Source: Streptomyces sp. MspMP-M5 (GTDB lineage: Bacteria; Actinomycetota; Actinomycetes; Streptomycetales; Streptomycetaceae). From it: 64,000 nt of DNA. Location: the NCBI RefSeq assembly GCF_000373585.1, contig NZ_KB891899.1:1-64000 (forward strand), given 5' to 3'. A program made the translations under genes and the position numbers. The notes under the pieces are model-generated. The model had not been told where the DNA came from. It ran no database searches and worked only from the letters and a program-made list of their open reading frames with translations. Below, in pieces: positions 44,158-52,839 of this stretch. How positions within the stretch are numbered: the stretch's first letter is position 1; each line of letters begins with the position of its first letter.

Positions 44158-45363
44158 TCAGACTGGGCGCACCGCGACCGGGACCGTTCCGTACGCCCGG
44201 AAGCTGGAGTCCGTACGGCGCAGCGCGGGGCCGTCGGGCTCCAGGGCCGCAAAGGTGTCCAGCAACCTTCCGAACACCACACGCCCCTCCAACCGCGCCA
44301 GCACCGCACCCAGACAGTGGTGCATCCCGCCTCCGAAGCTCACCTGCGGGTTGGGGTCACGCCCGATGTCCAGCCGGTCCGGGTCGCGGAAGACCTCGCC
44401 GTCCCGGTTGGCGGAGCCGAGCAGGAGTACCAGCACCCGGCCGGGCCGCAGCGTGCGGTCCCCGACCGTCACCGGTTCGCGTACCAACCGCGCGGTGCCC
44501 TGGATCGGCGCGTCATACCGCAGGAACTCCTCCACCGCGGAGGGCAGCTGACTCCGGTCGGCGCGCAGCCTGGCCAGCTCGCCGGGGTGCTCCAACAGCG
44601 CGGCGCAGCCGGTGGCCAGGAGGTTCATCGTGGTCTCGAACCCGGCGAAGAAGGAGAAGACCGCGTTGTCCACGATCTCCGCGTGGCTGAGTGTGGCACC
44701 GGCCTCCTCCGCCGCCAGCATCCGGGAGAGCAGATCCTCGCCCGGCCGCCGGGCACGCTCGGCCAACACCTCGTCGAGGTACTCCCGCAGCCAGGTCACC
44801 GCGGCATCGGCGGCCGACCGGTCCTCCTCGGGGACCACCGCGGCGAACGCCTTGCCCAGGTCCACCGCGCGTGGCCGGATCAGATCGCGGTCCGCCGCGG
44901 AGAGCCCCATGAGTTCGCACACCACCATCACCGGCAGAGGGAATGCGAGATCGGTCACCGCGTCGAACCGCCCGGTGTCCCGCGCGGGTTCCAACAACCG
45001 GTCGACCAGTCCGCCGATCCGCGCCTCCAGTGAGCGCACCAGCCGAGGGCTGAACGCCTGCCCCAGCAACCGCCGGAGCCGGGTGTGGTCCGGCGGGTCG
45101 CGGTACAGCACGATCCGGCGGAAGAACGCGCCCGCCGCGCCGTCGCCGGCGGAGGCACGGTGGTATGCCTCGGGGAACTCGCTGCCCAGTCTGCGGTCCT
45201 TCAGCAGCGTCGCGACGTCCTTGTGCCGGGTGACCCCGTAACTCCCCGGCCCCATCCGGCACAGGGGTGCGGTGGCGCGCAGCCGCGCGTACGCGGGATA
45301 CGGGTCGTCCAGCACGTCGGGGGCCAGCGGGTCGAAGCGGGGAAGCAGCTCTCGCAACACCAT
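44158..45363 (-). CDS. cytochrome P450
   Basis: 401 residues from ATG 45363. Motifs: I-helix FSFFAGFETTMNLL, ExxR in EEFLRYDAP, PERF-like region FRDPDRLDIGRDPNPQVSFGG, and the heme-binding SFGGGMHHCLGAVLARLE with the proximal Cys. N-terminal FDPLAPDVLDDPYPAYARLRA is typical of soluble actinobacterial P450s. An in-frame ATG at 45453 would add 30 poorly conserved residues. It hydroxylates or couples a pathway intermediate; redox partners are not in the window. It is divergent from the condensation-domain gene. Confidence 0.94.
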   Translation of the reverse strand: MVLRELLPRFDPLAPDVLDDPYPAYARLRATAPLCRMGPGSYGVTRHKDVATLLKDRRLGSEFPEAYHRASAGDGAAGAFFRRIVLYRDPPDHTRLRRLLGQAFSPRLVRSLEARIGGLVDRLLEPARDTGRFDAVTDLAFPLPVMVVCELMGLSAADRDLIRPRAVDLGKAFAAVVPEEDRSAADAAVTWLREYLDEVLAERARRPGEDLLSRMLAAEEAGATLSHAEIVDNAVFSFFAGFETTMNLLATGCAALLEHPGELARLRADRSQLPSAVEEFLRYDAPIQGTARLVREPVTVGDRTLRPGRVLVLLLGSANRDGEVFRDPDRLDIGRDPNPQVSFGGGMHHCLGAVLARLEGRVVFGRLLDTFAALEPDGPALRRTDSSFRAYGTVPVAVRPV

Positions 45364-45417
45364 GCAGGCGATCCTGCGCCCGCCCACCGGGTCCGGCAAC
45401 CACGAAAGGGCGGATCT

Positions 45418-45430
45418 GTTATGCGTCTTG
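45418..45430. promoter_or_regulatory. shared 13-bp motif in the P450 / condensation-protein promoter region
   Basis: GTTATGCGTCTTG here is identical to the complement of 39931-39943, the only other copy I found. Both lie in divergent promoter regions of tailoring genes. Read toward the P450 it ends in CATAAC, which could be part of a -10 element. It could be an operator for a pathway regulator or a shared promoter type. Confidence 0.45.
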
Positions 45431-45508
45431 GCCGCGCTCGCTGCGCCGGTCATGCGTACCCGCCTGCACCGGCCGCCGCACCCCCGGTGCCCGGCTAACG
45501 TGCTGCCC

Positions 45509-46801
45509 ATGGCTGTCCAGACACACCCGGCCTCGGTAGGGCAGCGGCTGCTGTGGATGATCGGGAGGCACCGTCCGGACTACGGCGCCCTCAACTGCCC
45601 GGCAGTCTGCGAACTTGCCGGCCCGCTCGACCTCGAAGCGCTCACCGATGCCGTCGGGCGCCTGGTGGAGCGGCATGCCGCGCTGCGCACCACCATCACC
45701 GGGCGCGGCCGTTCGCTCGTGCAGCAGGTGCACGAGACGCTGACTCTGCCGCTGGAGCGGGAGGACCTCGGCACCGCCCCCGACCCGGACGCCGCGCTGC
45801 GGGCCGCGGTCGCCGAGGAGGTGGGCCGGCCGCTGGACCCCACCACCAGCCCCTTGCGGGCGCGGTTGTGGCGGCTGTCGCCCAACCGGCACGTGCTCTG
45901 CCTGACTGCCCATCATCTGGTCAGTGACGCCTGGTCGACCGGGGTGCTGCTGCGTGATCTACACGCTCTCTACGACGACCGCCCCGACCCCCCTCCGCCG
46001 GCGTGGCAGTACACCGACTTCACCGCCTGGCAGGACACCTTCCTCGCCGGGGAACACTCCCGTAGCCACATCGACTACTGGCGGCGCAGGTTACGTGGCG
46101 CGCAGCTCGCGCCCCTCCCGCCCGCCCCCGCAGTCCCGGAGCGGGGACCGGCGCTGGTCACCGCGCGGGTACGGCCCGCGGCGGCCGAGGGGCTGCGGGC
46201 CGTGGCTCGGCGCTGCGGCGTCACTGAGTTCAGTGCGCTGCTGGCTGTCTACTTCCTGCTGCTGCACACCCTCACCGGACGGCGTGACCTCACCACGGCC
46301 ACGCTCTTCGCCAACCGCTCCCGCCCCGAGACGCGGGACGTGGTGGGCTTCCTCGCCGGCATGGTCCTGCTGCGCAGCCGGCAGCCCGCACGCGGCAGCT
46401 TCGCCGACCTCGTACGGATCACCCACACCACCGTCCGGGGCGCTTTCGGACACGCGGAGGTGCCCAGCCAACTGCTGTCGCTGCCGGAGCTGACGCGGGA
46501 GCCGGGGCGGCGTCCGGACGACATGGTCTTCCAGCTGGTGGCCGAGGCGCCCCGGTTGCTGCCCGCGCGGGGCCTGAGCTTCGACCTGCTGGTCCCGGAG
46601 GGCCTTGGGACCCGCTTCGCCTGCGACCTCACGCTGGTCCCCGTACGGGGAGGCTATGACGCCCTGCTGTACCACGACCGGGCGCACCTCGCCGACGCCC
46701 CGGCCGCGGTACTGGCCGGCTCCTACGCCGAGCTCGCCGCGCGTGCGGCGGCCCGGCCGGACGCGGACGCCACCGAGCTGGCGACGGGGCTCAACTGGTG
46801 A
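45509..46801 (+). CDS. free-standing condensation-domain protein
   Basis: 430 residues from ATG 45509. One NRPS-type condensation fold: VGRLVERHAALRTTITGRG (C2 region), CLTAHHLVSDAWSTGVLL, an HHxxxD active site with D-A-W in place of the usual D-G, YTDFTAWQDTFLAGE, and a C-terminal half with TLFANRSRPETRDVVGFLAGMVLLRS (C5). Such proteins join carrier-bound acyl groups or form esters/amides with a free partner. Here it is a candidate for linking the FAAL/ACP-derived or polyketide acyl group to the NRPS product. One TTA codon at 46091-46093. The stop overlaps the convergent glyoxalase gene. Confidence 0.9.
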   Translation: MAVQTHPASVGQRLLWMIGRHRPDYGALNCPAVCELAGPLDLEALTDAVGRLVERHAALRTTITGRGRSLVQQVHETLTLPLEREDLGTAPDPDAALRAAVAEEVGRPLDPTTSPLRARLWRLSPNRHVLCLTAHHLVSDAWSTGVLLRDLHALYDDRPDPPPPAWQYTDFTAWQDTFLAGEHSRSHIDYWRRRLRGAQLAPLPPAPAVPERGPALVTARVRPAAAEGLRAVARRCGVTEFSALLAVYFLLLHTLTGRRDLTTATLFANRSRPETRDVVGFLAGMVLLRSRQPARGSFADLVRITHTTVRGAFGHAEVPSQLLSLPELTREPGRRPDDMVFQLVAEAPRLLPARGLSFDLLVPEGLGTRFACDLTLVPVRGGYDALLYHDRAHLADAPAAVLAGSYAELAARAAARPDADATELATGLNW

Positions 46802-47198
46802 GGTGCGAGGCGAAGAACCAGAGGTTGCCCTCCAGGTCCCGCGCTCCGTACTCGCGCAGTCCGTAGGGCATGTCCTGCGGCTCGTACTCGATCACCGCAC
46901 CGGCGTCCTTGGCGTGCCGGTAGTGCGCGTCCACGTCCTCGACGGTCATCATCACCCCGGCGTGCACGGCGGGCAGCTCCGAAGCGGGCTGGAGCTTCAT
47001 CTCGGCCCGTGCCTGTCCGATGATCACGGTGTGCGAGCCGATCCCCGCCTGTGCGTTGACCACCTGCCCGTCGACCTCGTTCACCATCCGCTTCTCCAGT
47101 CCGAACGCCTCCAGCAGGAAGGCGAACCCCTTGGCCGGATCCTTGTAGAACAGGTACGGGCTGATGCTGGGGGCGCTCGGGGCGGGCTGCTGCTTCAT
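46791..47198 (-). CDS. glyoxalase/bleomycin-resistance-like protein (VOC superfamily)
   Basis: 135 residues from ATG 47198 (GAGGAG upstream). Two beta-alpha-beta-beta-beta repeats of the vicinal oxygen chelate fold are recognisable: SPYLFYKDPAKGFAFLLEAFGLEKR and VHAGVMMTVEDVDAHYRHAKDAGAV, ending YGLREYGARDLEGNLWFFASH. The type is PhnB/YCII-adjacent, often general. It may be unrelated to the pathway. It overlaps the end of the condensation-protein gene by 11 bp. Confidence 0.85.
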   Translation of the reverse strand: MKQQPAPSAPSISPYLFYKDPAKGFAFLLEAFGLEKRMVNEVDGQVVNAQAGIGSHTVIIGQARAEMKLQPASELPAVHAGVMMTVEDVDAHYRHAKDAGAVIEYEPQDMPYGLREYGARDLEGNLWFFASHLTS

Positions 47199-47297
47199 AA
47201 GGACTCCTCGGGTGGGGGCCGATCGGTTGCGTACGCGAGCCACGCTAGGGGCCTGTCCGGGGCGCCGTCTTGTACGGATTTCACCTCGAACGGCTAC

Positions 47298-48224
47298 TCA
47301 GTCGGCGCGCAGCCCCCCGCCGTCCGGCAGCCAGGACCGGGAGAACGCCGACGGGGAGCGCCCGGCGTAGCGGGCGAATTCGCGGCTCAGATGGGACTGA
47401 TCGGTGTACCCGCAGCTGTGTGCGATGTCAGTGAGGCGCGTTCCGGTGTCGATCAGCCGTACGGCGCTGCGGAAGCGCATCACCTGCGAGAGGGTTTTCG
47501 GGGCGAGCCCGATCTCGTCGCGGAAGCGGTCGATCAGATGCTTGTGGCTGTAACCGGTGGCCGCCGCGAGGTCCCGCACCGCGACCTGCCCGGCGCTGCG
47601 CCGCATCTGTCGCCAGGCCCGCTCGGTGGGTGAGGGGGCGAGCTTGTCCGGGCCGGCGGTGAGCCGTCGGGTGAGCAGCGCGTCCAGGGCGGCGAAGCGC
47701 TCCTCCCAGCCGGCCTTGCCTGCCAGCTCCGCCAGCCGTTCCAGCAGGGGTGCATCCAGCAGTTCGGCGCCGCCGACGGCCTGGTTGGCCATCAGGTGCA
47801 TCGGTAGACCGAGCAGGACCCGCGCGCCGACAGGGGTGAAGCGGACGAGAATTCCGCTGGAGACCGGGGCCGTCTCCGTGCAGCGGTAGCGGTCCTGGGC
47901 GCCGGTGACGAAGATCTGCTGCCGCAGTCCGCCCTCCGGCTCACCGCCGTCCTCCGCCCGCTCGCCGCGCAGCACACGGACGGAGAGTTCGAAGCCGACG
48001 ACGAGTGTGATCAGGTCGGAGGGGAGTTCGCGCCGCACCCGGAAGCTGCGGCCGCTCTCGTCGTAGCCGAGGTACCCGGCCACGAAGCGGCGCAACGACG
48101 GCGGAGGGCGGCGCCACACGGTCTCCCAGCAGCCCAGCTCCGACTCGTGCCGCACCTGGCGCAGCCGCGCACCAGGGGAAGGCGGAGGCGGCAGCGCGTG
48201 CCCGGCCAGCGGCCGTGCCCCCAT
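47298..48224 (-). CDS. AraC-family transcriptional regulator
   Basis: About 308 residues using ATG 48224; earlier in-frame ATG codons (48260 or 48272) would overlap the end of the gene upstream and cannot be excluded. The C-terminal double helix-turn-helix is clear: VAVRDLAAATGYSHKHLIDRFRDEIGLAPKTLSQVMRF and LTDIAHSCGYTDQSHLSREFARYAGRSPSAF. The N-terminal half, with PVSSGILVRFTPVGARVLLG, is of the DUF6597-type sensing kind. It lies between the antiporter and glyoxalase genes on the same strand; whether it controls biosynthesis is unknown. Confidence 0.9.
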   Translation of the reverse strand: MGARPLAGHALPPPPSPGARLRQVRHESELGCWETVWRRPPPSLRRFVAGYLGYDESGRSFRVRRELPSDLITLVVGFELSVRVLRGERAEDGGEPEGGLRQQIFVTGAQDRYRCTETAPVSSGILVRFTPVGARVLLGLPMHLMANQAVGGAELLDAPLLERLAELAGKAGWEERFAALDALLTRRLTAGPDKLAPSPTERAWRQMRRSAGQVAVRDLAAATGYSHKHLIDRFRDEIGLAPKTLSQVMRFRSAVRLIDTGTRLTDIAHSCGYTDQSHLSREFARYAGRSPSAFSRSWLPDGGGLRAD

Positions 48225-48243
48225 GGGCCGTTCACCGACCAGG

Positions 48244-49914
48244 TCACCGCTCGGCGACATGCCGCTCCACAAGGGATTTGGGTGCCTGGCCCGCCCACGC
48301 CTCGGTGACGAGTTCGGCGACCTCGTCGCGGTCGGCGTGTTTCAAGTGCACCTTGAGGAACTCGCTCTGCCCCCACGTCAGGATCTCGAAGGTCTCCGGC
48401 GACGCTTCGACGCAGGCGTGTACCTCGTCCGCGGGGGCTTTGATGACGGCGATCCCGGCATCCGGCCAGAGCGTGGTGAAGATCCGGCCGCGGATCCGGA
48501 AGGACGGCCGCCCGCGATGGTCCTGTTCCTCGGCCTCGGGGAGCGAGAGAGCCAGCTCTCGTACCTGATCCGTACTCACCATGGACGTTCGCATCCTCTC
48601 CGGTGACACAGGGGCCCTATCCGGCAGGCTACCCCCGGGCGCCGTCAAAGGGAGTGTCTCCATGGGCGTGCCAGCCCGGCCGCCCCGGGCGACCGCGCGT
48701 ACCAGCAGCGGCCCCGCCATGAGCGAGGTGACCAGCGCGACCAGCACCACCACCGTGTACGCGCCGGGCGACAGCAGGCCCGCACGCAGACCGGTCGCGG
48801 CGACCACGATGCCCACGATCCCACGGGCGTTCAGACAGGCCGCCAGCGCCAGCCGTTCCCACCGGGCGGTACGCGTCGGCAGCGCCCCCAGATACACCCC
48901 CGCGAACTTCCCGCAGATCGCCACTACCAGCAGGCCCAGCGCGCTCAGCAGCACCATCGGACGGGCCAGCGCGGACAGGTCCATGCGCAGTCCGGCCAGT
49001 GCGAAGAACAGGGGTGCCGGCACGGCCGTGACGAAGGTGCGCAGCGGCGCCAGCCGTGCAGTGGCGCCCGGTGCGGCGGCCAGCACCGTCCCGCAGAGGA
49101 ACGCGCCGAGCATCGCCTCAAACCCGGCCGCCTGCGAACCCGCGGCGCAGACCAGCAGCGCCACCACCGTCAGCTGGATCAGCCGCCCGGTGTCCGGGCG
49201 GCGCAGCCGCAGCCGTAGTACCGCATACCTCGCCCCGCCCACCGCCGCGACGGCGAGCAGGGCCGCAGCCGGGAGCAGCCAGAGGGCGTGCACCAGGGCG
49301 GACCCGGTGGTCAGAGCGGTGACGGCCCCCAGCAGCAGCCAGCCGCACACATCGTCGAACACCGCCGCCGAAAGGGCGAGTTGACCGATCGGACGGGCGG
49401 CCAGCCGCAGATCCGTGAGGATCTTCGCCAGCACCGGCAGCGAACTCAGCCCCAGCGCCGCCCCGAGGAAGAGCGCGGATGCGGACCGCCCCGTGGAGTG
49501 CGGGACCAACTCCTCCGGCAGCAGGAAGCCGGCCCCGGCGCCCAGCGCCACCGGCACCACCAGCCCACCCACCCCGACGGACACCGTGGTGCCGAGCCGG
49601 GCGCGTACCGCCGACAAATCCATCTCGGCGCCCGTCAGACCGATCAGCAGGACCACCGAGATCTGTCCCACCGCGTCCAGCAACCGCAGCTGTCCGGGAT
49701 CGGTGAGGTGCAGCCACGCCAGCTGCGGCAGCCGGGCGCCCAGGGTCGGGCCCAGCGCCACCCCGGCCAGCAGTTCACCGGCGACCGCGGGCATACCCAG
49801 CCTGGCAGTGGCGCGGCCGAGCAAACCGGCCAGTGCGATCACCGTGGCCAGTTGCAGCAACAACACCGTGACCTGCTGTGGGGGGAGCGTGGCTGCTCCT
49901 GCCAGGGCGCTCAC
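48244..49914 (-). CDS. cation/proton antiporter fused to a MmcQ/YjbR-like domain
   Basis: One uninterrupted frame of 556 residues. The first 430 form a Kef/NhaP-type antiporter (CPA2) with about 12 membrane helices: VAGELLAGVALGPTLGAR, GLTGAEMDLSAVR, LSAAVFDDVCGWLLLGAV, with the D-D pair of the ion site, and LACLNARGIVGIVVAATG. The last about 115 residues are a complete YjbR/MmcQ domain (MVSTDQVRELALSLPEAEEQDH, FEILTWGQSEFLKVHL), normally a stand-alone protein. GTG 49914 is chosen because it overlaps the stop of a small upstream frame. Internal translation from an ATG at about 48582 (GGAGAGG upstream) could make the YjbR part separately. Link to biosynthesis is doubtful. Confidence 0.8.
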   Translation of the reverse strand: MSALAGAATLPPQQVTVLLLQLATVIALAGLLGRATARLGMPAVAGELLAGVALGPTLGARLPQLAWLHLTDPGQLRLLDAVGQISVVLLIGLTGAEMDLSAVRARLGTTVSVGVGGLVVPVALGAGAGFLLPEELVPHSTGRSASALFLGAALGLSSLPVLAKILTDLRLAARPIGQLALSAAVFDDVCGWLLLGAVTALTTGSALVHALWLLPAAALLAVAAVGGARYAVLRLRLRRPDTGRLIQLTVVALLVCAAGSQAAGFEAMLGAFLCGTVLAAAPGATARLAPLRTFVTAVPAPLFFALAGLRMDLSALARPMVLLSALGLLVVAICGKFAGVYLGALPTRTARWERLALAACLNARGIVGIVVAATGLRAGLLSPGAYTVVVLVALVTSLMAGPLLVRAVARGGRAGTPMETLPLTAPGGSLPDRAPVSPERMRTSMVSTDQVRELALSLPEAEEQDHRGRPSFRIRGRIFTTLWPDAGIAVIKAPADEVHACVEASPETFEILTWGQSEFLKVHLKHADRDEVAELVTEAWAGQAPKSLVERHVAER

Positions 49915-50129
49915 CGGGCGGACCGGAGCGGCATCGTCACGGCTGTGAGCACCAGGTCCCCCTCGACCACGAAGCCCGCGGTGAATTCCCGGCATCGCGA
50001 GGATGAGGTACGGCCCGGACAGCGCTCCTCCTCGGCGTGCAGACCGGTGGTGGGGAATACCCCTTGGATTTCGGCACCGGCCGCGTACCCGGCCAGAACG
50101 CGGTGGACCAGAGCAGAGGAATCCGGCAT
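49911..50129 (-). CDS. small hypothetical protein
   Basis: 72 residues (starts MPDSSALVHRVLAGYAAGAE). The stop overlaps the antiporter GTG start (GTGA), which is the main reason to consider it real. I recognise no family, and no strong ribosome binding site precedes the ATG. It may instead be untranslated leader of the antiporter gene. Confidence 0.35.
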   Translation of the reverse strand: MPDSSALVHRVLAGYAAGAEIQGVFPTTGLHAEEERCPGRTSSSRCREFTAGFVVEGDLVLTAVTMPLRSAR

Positions 50130-50260
50130 GACCGGCACGCTAGCGAGCCGGGACGGCGGCGGAAACGCCCGCCGCGAAAGGCGAGTTATGAAAGGAACGG
50201 TGCCGAAGTGCCGTGGAAAGGCATTACCGGTCCGGCTCACTCGTCGAGCATTCTGCCCCC

Positions 50261-51400
50261 ATGGGACGCCCAGTGATAGTGGAAGCGGTCCGCACTCCGA
50301 TCGGCCGGCGCGGTGGTGCGCTCGCCGGGCTGAAAGCCGTGGAACTGCTGCGCCATGTGCAGGTCGAGGTGGTGCGCCGGGCAGGCGTCGACCCCGCGGC
50401 CGTCGAGCAGATCATCGGCGGTTGCGTCACCCAGGTCGGCGAGCAGAGCCTCAACGTCACCCGCAATGCCTGGCTCAGCACCGGCCTTCCACCGGAGGTG
50501 GGCTGCACGACCGTGGATGCCTCCTGCGGATCGGCGCAGCAGGCCAACCATCTGATGGCCGGGCTGATCGCGGCGGACGCGGTCGGCATCGGGATCGCCT
50601 GCGGCGTGGAGTCCATGAGCCGGGTCCCGGTCGGCGCCAACATCGAGGCGGGCCCGGGGCACTACCTCACGCCCGACTATCCGTACGACGATCCGCCGCG
50701 CATGCAGTTCGGCGGCGCCGAGCGGATCGCCCGCCGCCAGGGTCACACCCGCGAACAGCTCGACGCCTACGGGCTGCGCTCCCAGCAACTGGCCGCCCGC
50801 GCCTGGGAGTCCGGACACTTCGCCGACGAGGTCACTCCGGTGCGCGGCCCGGAGGGCACGCGGGTCGTACGGGACGAAGGGCTGCGGCACAGCGCCCCGG
50901 AACAGCTGGCCGCCCTCCGGCCCACGCTGCACGGGGGGTTGCACACCGCCGCCACCACCTCGCAGATCTCCGACGGCGCCGCGGCCGTGCTGTGGATGGA
51001 CGAGGACCGAGCTCGCTCCCTCCGCCTGCGGCCGCGCGCCCGTCTCGTGCACCAGGTGCTCACCGGCGCCGACCCGTACTACCTGCTGGACGGACCGGTC
51101 GCCGCCACCGCGCAGCTGTTGGAGCGGGCCGGAATGAAGCTCGACGGCATTGACCGGTACGAGGTCAACGAGGCGTTCGCCTCGGTGGTCCTCAACTGGG
51201 CCGAGCAGCACGACGCCGCCCTGGAGCGGACGAACCCGGACGGCGGTGCCATCGCCCTGGGGCACCCGCTCGGCGCCACCGGTACCCGGCTGCTGGTCAC
51301 CGCCCTGCACCGGCTGGAGGCCACCGGCGGCGAACACGCCCTGATCACCATGTGCTGCGGTGGCTCCCTGGGCACCGCCTCCCTGCTGCGCCGGATCTGA
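50261..51400 (+). CDS. thiolase (acetyl-CoA acyltransferase family)
   Basis: 379 residues from ATG 50261. Thiolase signatures: VIVEAVRTPIGRRGGAL, the acyl-binding Cys in TTVDASCGSAQQANHLMAG, the catalytic His in NPDGGAIALGHPLGATGTR and the second Cys in LITMCCGGSLG, so it should be active. Thiolases condense or cleave acyl-CoAs. At the head of a type II PKS operon it may make a starter acyl-CoA or remove acetyl units. The ribosome binding site is not obvious; an upstream in-frame ATG at 50213 is less likely. Confidence 0.9.
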   Translation: MGRPVIVEAVRTPIGRRGGALAGLKAVELLRHVQVEVVRRAGVDPAAVEQIIGGCVTQVGEQSLNVTRNAWLSTGLPPEVGCTTVDASCGSAQQANHLMAGLIAADAVGIGIACGVESMSRVPVGANIEAGPGHYLTPDYPYDDPPRMQFGGAERIARRQGHTREQLDAYGLRSQQLAARAWESGHFADEVTPVRGPEGTRVVRDEGLRHSAPEQLAALRPTLHGGLHTAATTSQISDGAAAVLWMDEDRARSLRLRPRARLVHQVLTGADPYYLLDGPVAATAQLLERAGMKLDGIDRYEVNEAFASVVLNWAEQHDAALERTNPDGGAIALGHPLGATGTRLLVTALHRLEATGGEHALITMCCGGSLGTASLLRRI

Positions 51401-51413
51401 GGAAGGAATCCCA

Positions 51414-52634
51414 GTGGAACGCGCCGAATTCTTCCGCGACAGCCTCCCGGACCACCCCGGCCCACTGGCAGGGCTCCGGGTGCTGGACGTGTCCAAGGTG
51501 TGGTCGGGGCCCATGGCCGGCTGTGTGCTGGCGGACATGGGGGCCGATGTCGTACGGGTGGAGATGCCCGGCAACCGCGAGGGCGAACTGCCCCCGGCGC
51601 TGCCCGGGACCACCCGTTCGTGGTTCCGGGAGAGCGTCAACCGCAACAAGCGGAGCCTCTCCCTCGATCTGCGCAAGGACGGTGCCGCGGAGGTGTTCCT
51701 GCGCCTGGTGGACAGCGCCGACGTGGTCCTGGAGAACTACCTTCCCGGCACCATGGAGCGCTGGGGCGTCGGCTACCGGCACTGCCGCGAGCGCCGGCCC
51801 GACATCGTCTACGTCTCGCTCTCCGGCTACGGCCAGTACGGTCCTGGAGCCGGCCGGCCGGGCTATGACCCGGTCGTGCAGGCCGACACGGGCTGGATGG
51901 CGCTCAACGGCACGTGCGGTGGCGGCCCGGTACGTGCCCCCACCTTCCTCGCCGACGACCTCGCCGGACTGCATGCCGCGCTCGGCGCGCTCGCCGCGCT
52001 GCGGCATCGCGACGCCACCGGCGAGGGCCAGCACGTCGACGTGGCCATGCAGGACGCCCTGCTCTTCCAGAGTGCCGGATATCTCACCCTCGCCGCTGCC
52101 GGCGCACCCCCGCGCCGCTGGGGTAACCAGACCGAATTCGTCGCCCCCTCCAACATCTACGACTGCGCCGACGGGCAGGTCTACGTCACCGTCGCGCTCG
52201 ATCGCCAGTGGCGGCGCTTCACCGAGCTGGCCGGCCGTACGGACCTGGCACGGGCTCCCGGCTACGGCCGCAACACCGAACGCCTGGCCAACCGGCACGC
52301 GGTGGACCGGCTGCTCGCCGAGTGGTGCGGCGCTCATGACAGCCACGAAGCGGTGCGCAAACTCCAAGAGGCCGGGATCACGGCCGCTAGGGTCAGGGAC
52401 TATGCCGAGGCCGCCGCGGACCCTCAGGTGCGGGAGCGCGAGATGCTGGTGGACACCGAACTCGCCGACGGCTCGACGGCGCCGCTGACCGGCACCGCGG
52501 TGAAGTTCTCCCGGACCCCCACCACCGTCCGCCGAGCCGCCCCGCTGCCCGGCGCTGACACCGATGCGTTGCTCGCCGAGGCAGGCTACGACTCCGCGGC
52601 GCGAGCCCGGCTGCGGGAGCGCGGCGTGGTGTGA
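51414..52634 (+). CDS. class III CoA transferase (CaiB/BaiF family)
   Basis: 406 residues from GTG 51414 with AGGAAGGA upstream. Family signs: GLRVLDVSKVWSGPMAGCVLADMGADVVRVE, SVNRNKRSLSLDLRKDG, DVVLENYLPGTMERWG (with the Asp nucleophile region DPVVQADTGWM further on), and SLSGYGQYGPGAGRPGYD. It moves CoA between carboxylic acids. With the thiolase it may supply or remove CoA esters for the polyketide line. The gap from the thiolase is 13 bp, so they share an operon. Confidence 0.9.
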   Translation: MERAEFFRDSLPDHPGPLAGLRVLDVSKVWSGPMAGCVLADMGADVVRVEMPGNREGELPPALPGTTRSWFRESVNRNKRSLSLDLRKDGAAEVFLRLVDSADVVLENYLPGTMERWGVGYRHCRERRPDIVYVSLSGYGQYGPGAGRPGYDPVVQADTGWMALNGTCGGGPVRAPTFLADDLAGLHAALGALAALRHRDATGEGQHVDVAMQDALLFQSAGYLTLAAAGAPPRRWGNQTEFVAPSNIYDCADGQVYVTVALDRQWRRFTELAGRTDLARAPGYGRNTERLANRHAVDRLLAEWCGAHDSHEAVRKLQEAGITAARVRDYAEAAADPQVREREMLVDTELADGSTAPLTGTAVKFSRTPTTVRRAAPLPGADTDALLAEAGYDSAARARLRERGVV

Positions 52635-52839
52635 ACCGTGCCCCGGGCTATGCGCCTGGCGCCCCGCATATGACGTCCGTCCACGAATTCTTGGAATGCC
52701 CGCGAGCACCTCCCTAACGTCGTTGAGGCACTTGGAAGTTACGTACGGAATGTGCCGTCACGGGTTCCGGCAAGGAGATTTTCGGAACCTGGGAGCGGCT
52801 TCTTCCCGCATCCGGGATTTTCCGCAGGAGGCAGGTTCC
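52635..52839 (+). promoter_or_regulatory. 205-bp gap before the polyketide operon, likely promoter
   Basis: No gene is seen. The stretch around 52665-52760 is AT-richer than its neighbours and contains the short palindrome-like TTACGTACGGAA near 52739-52750. A TATGCG motif at about 52648 recalls the TTATGCG motif seen in other promoter regions of the window. A promoter for the fabG-to-ligase operon is likely, but boxes were not assigned. Confidence 0.4.
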
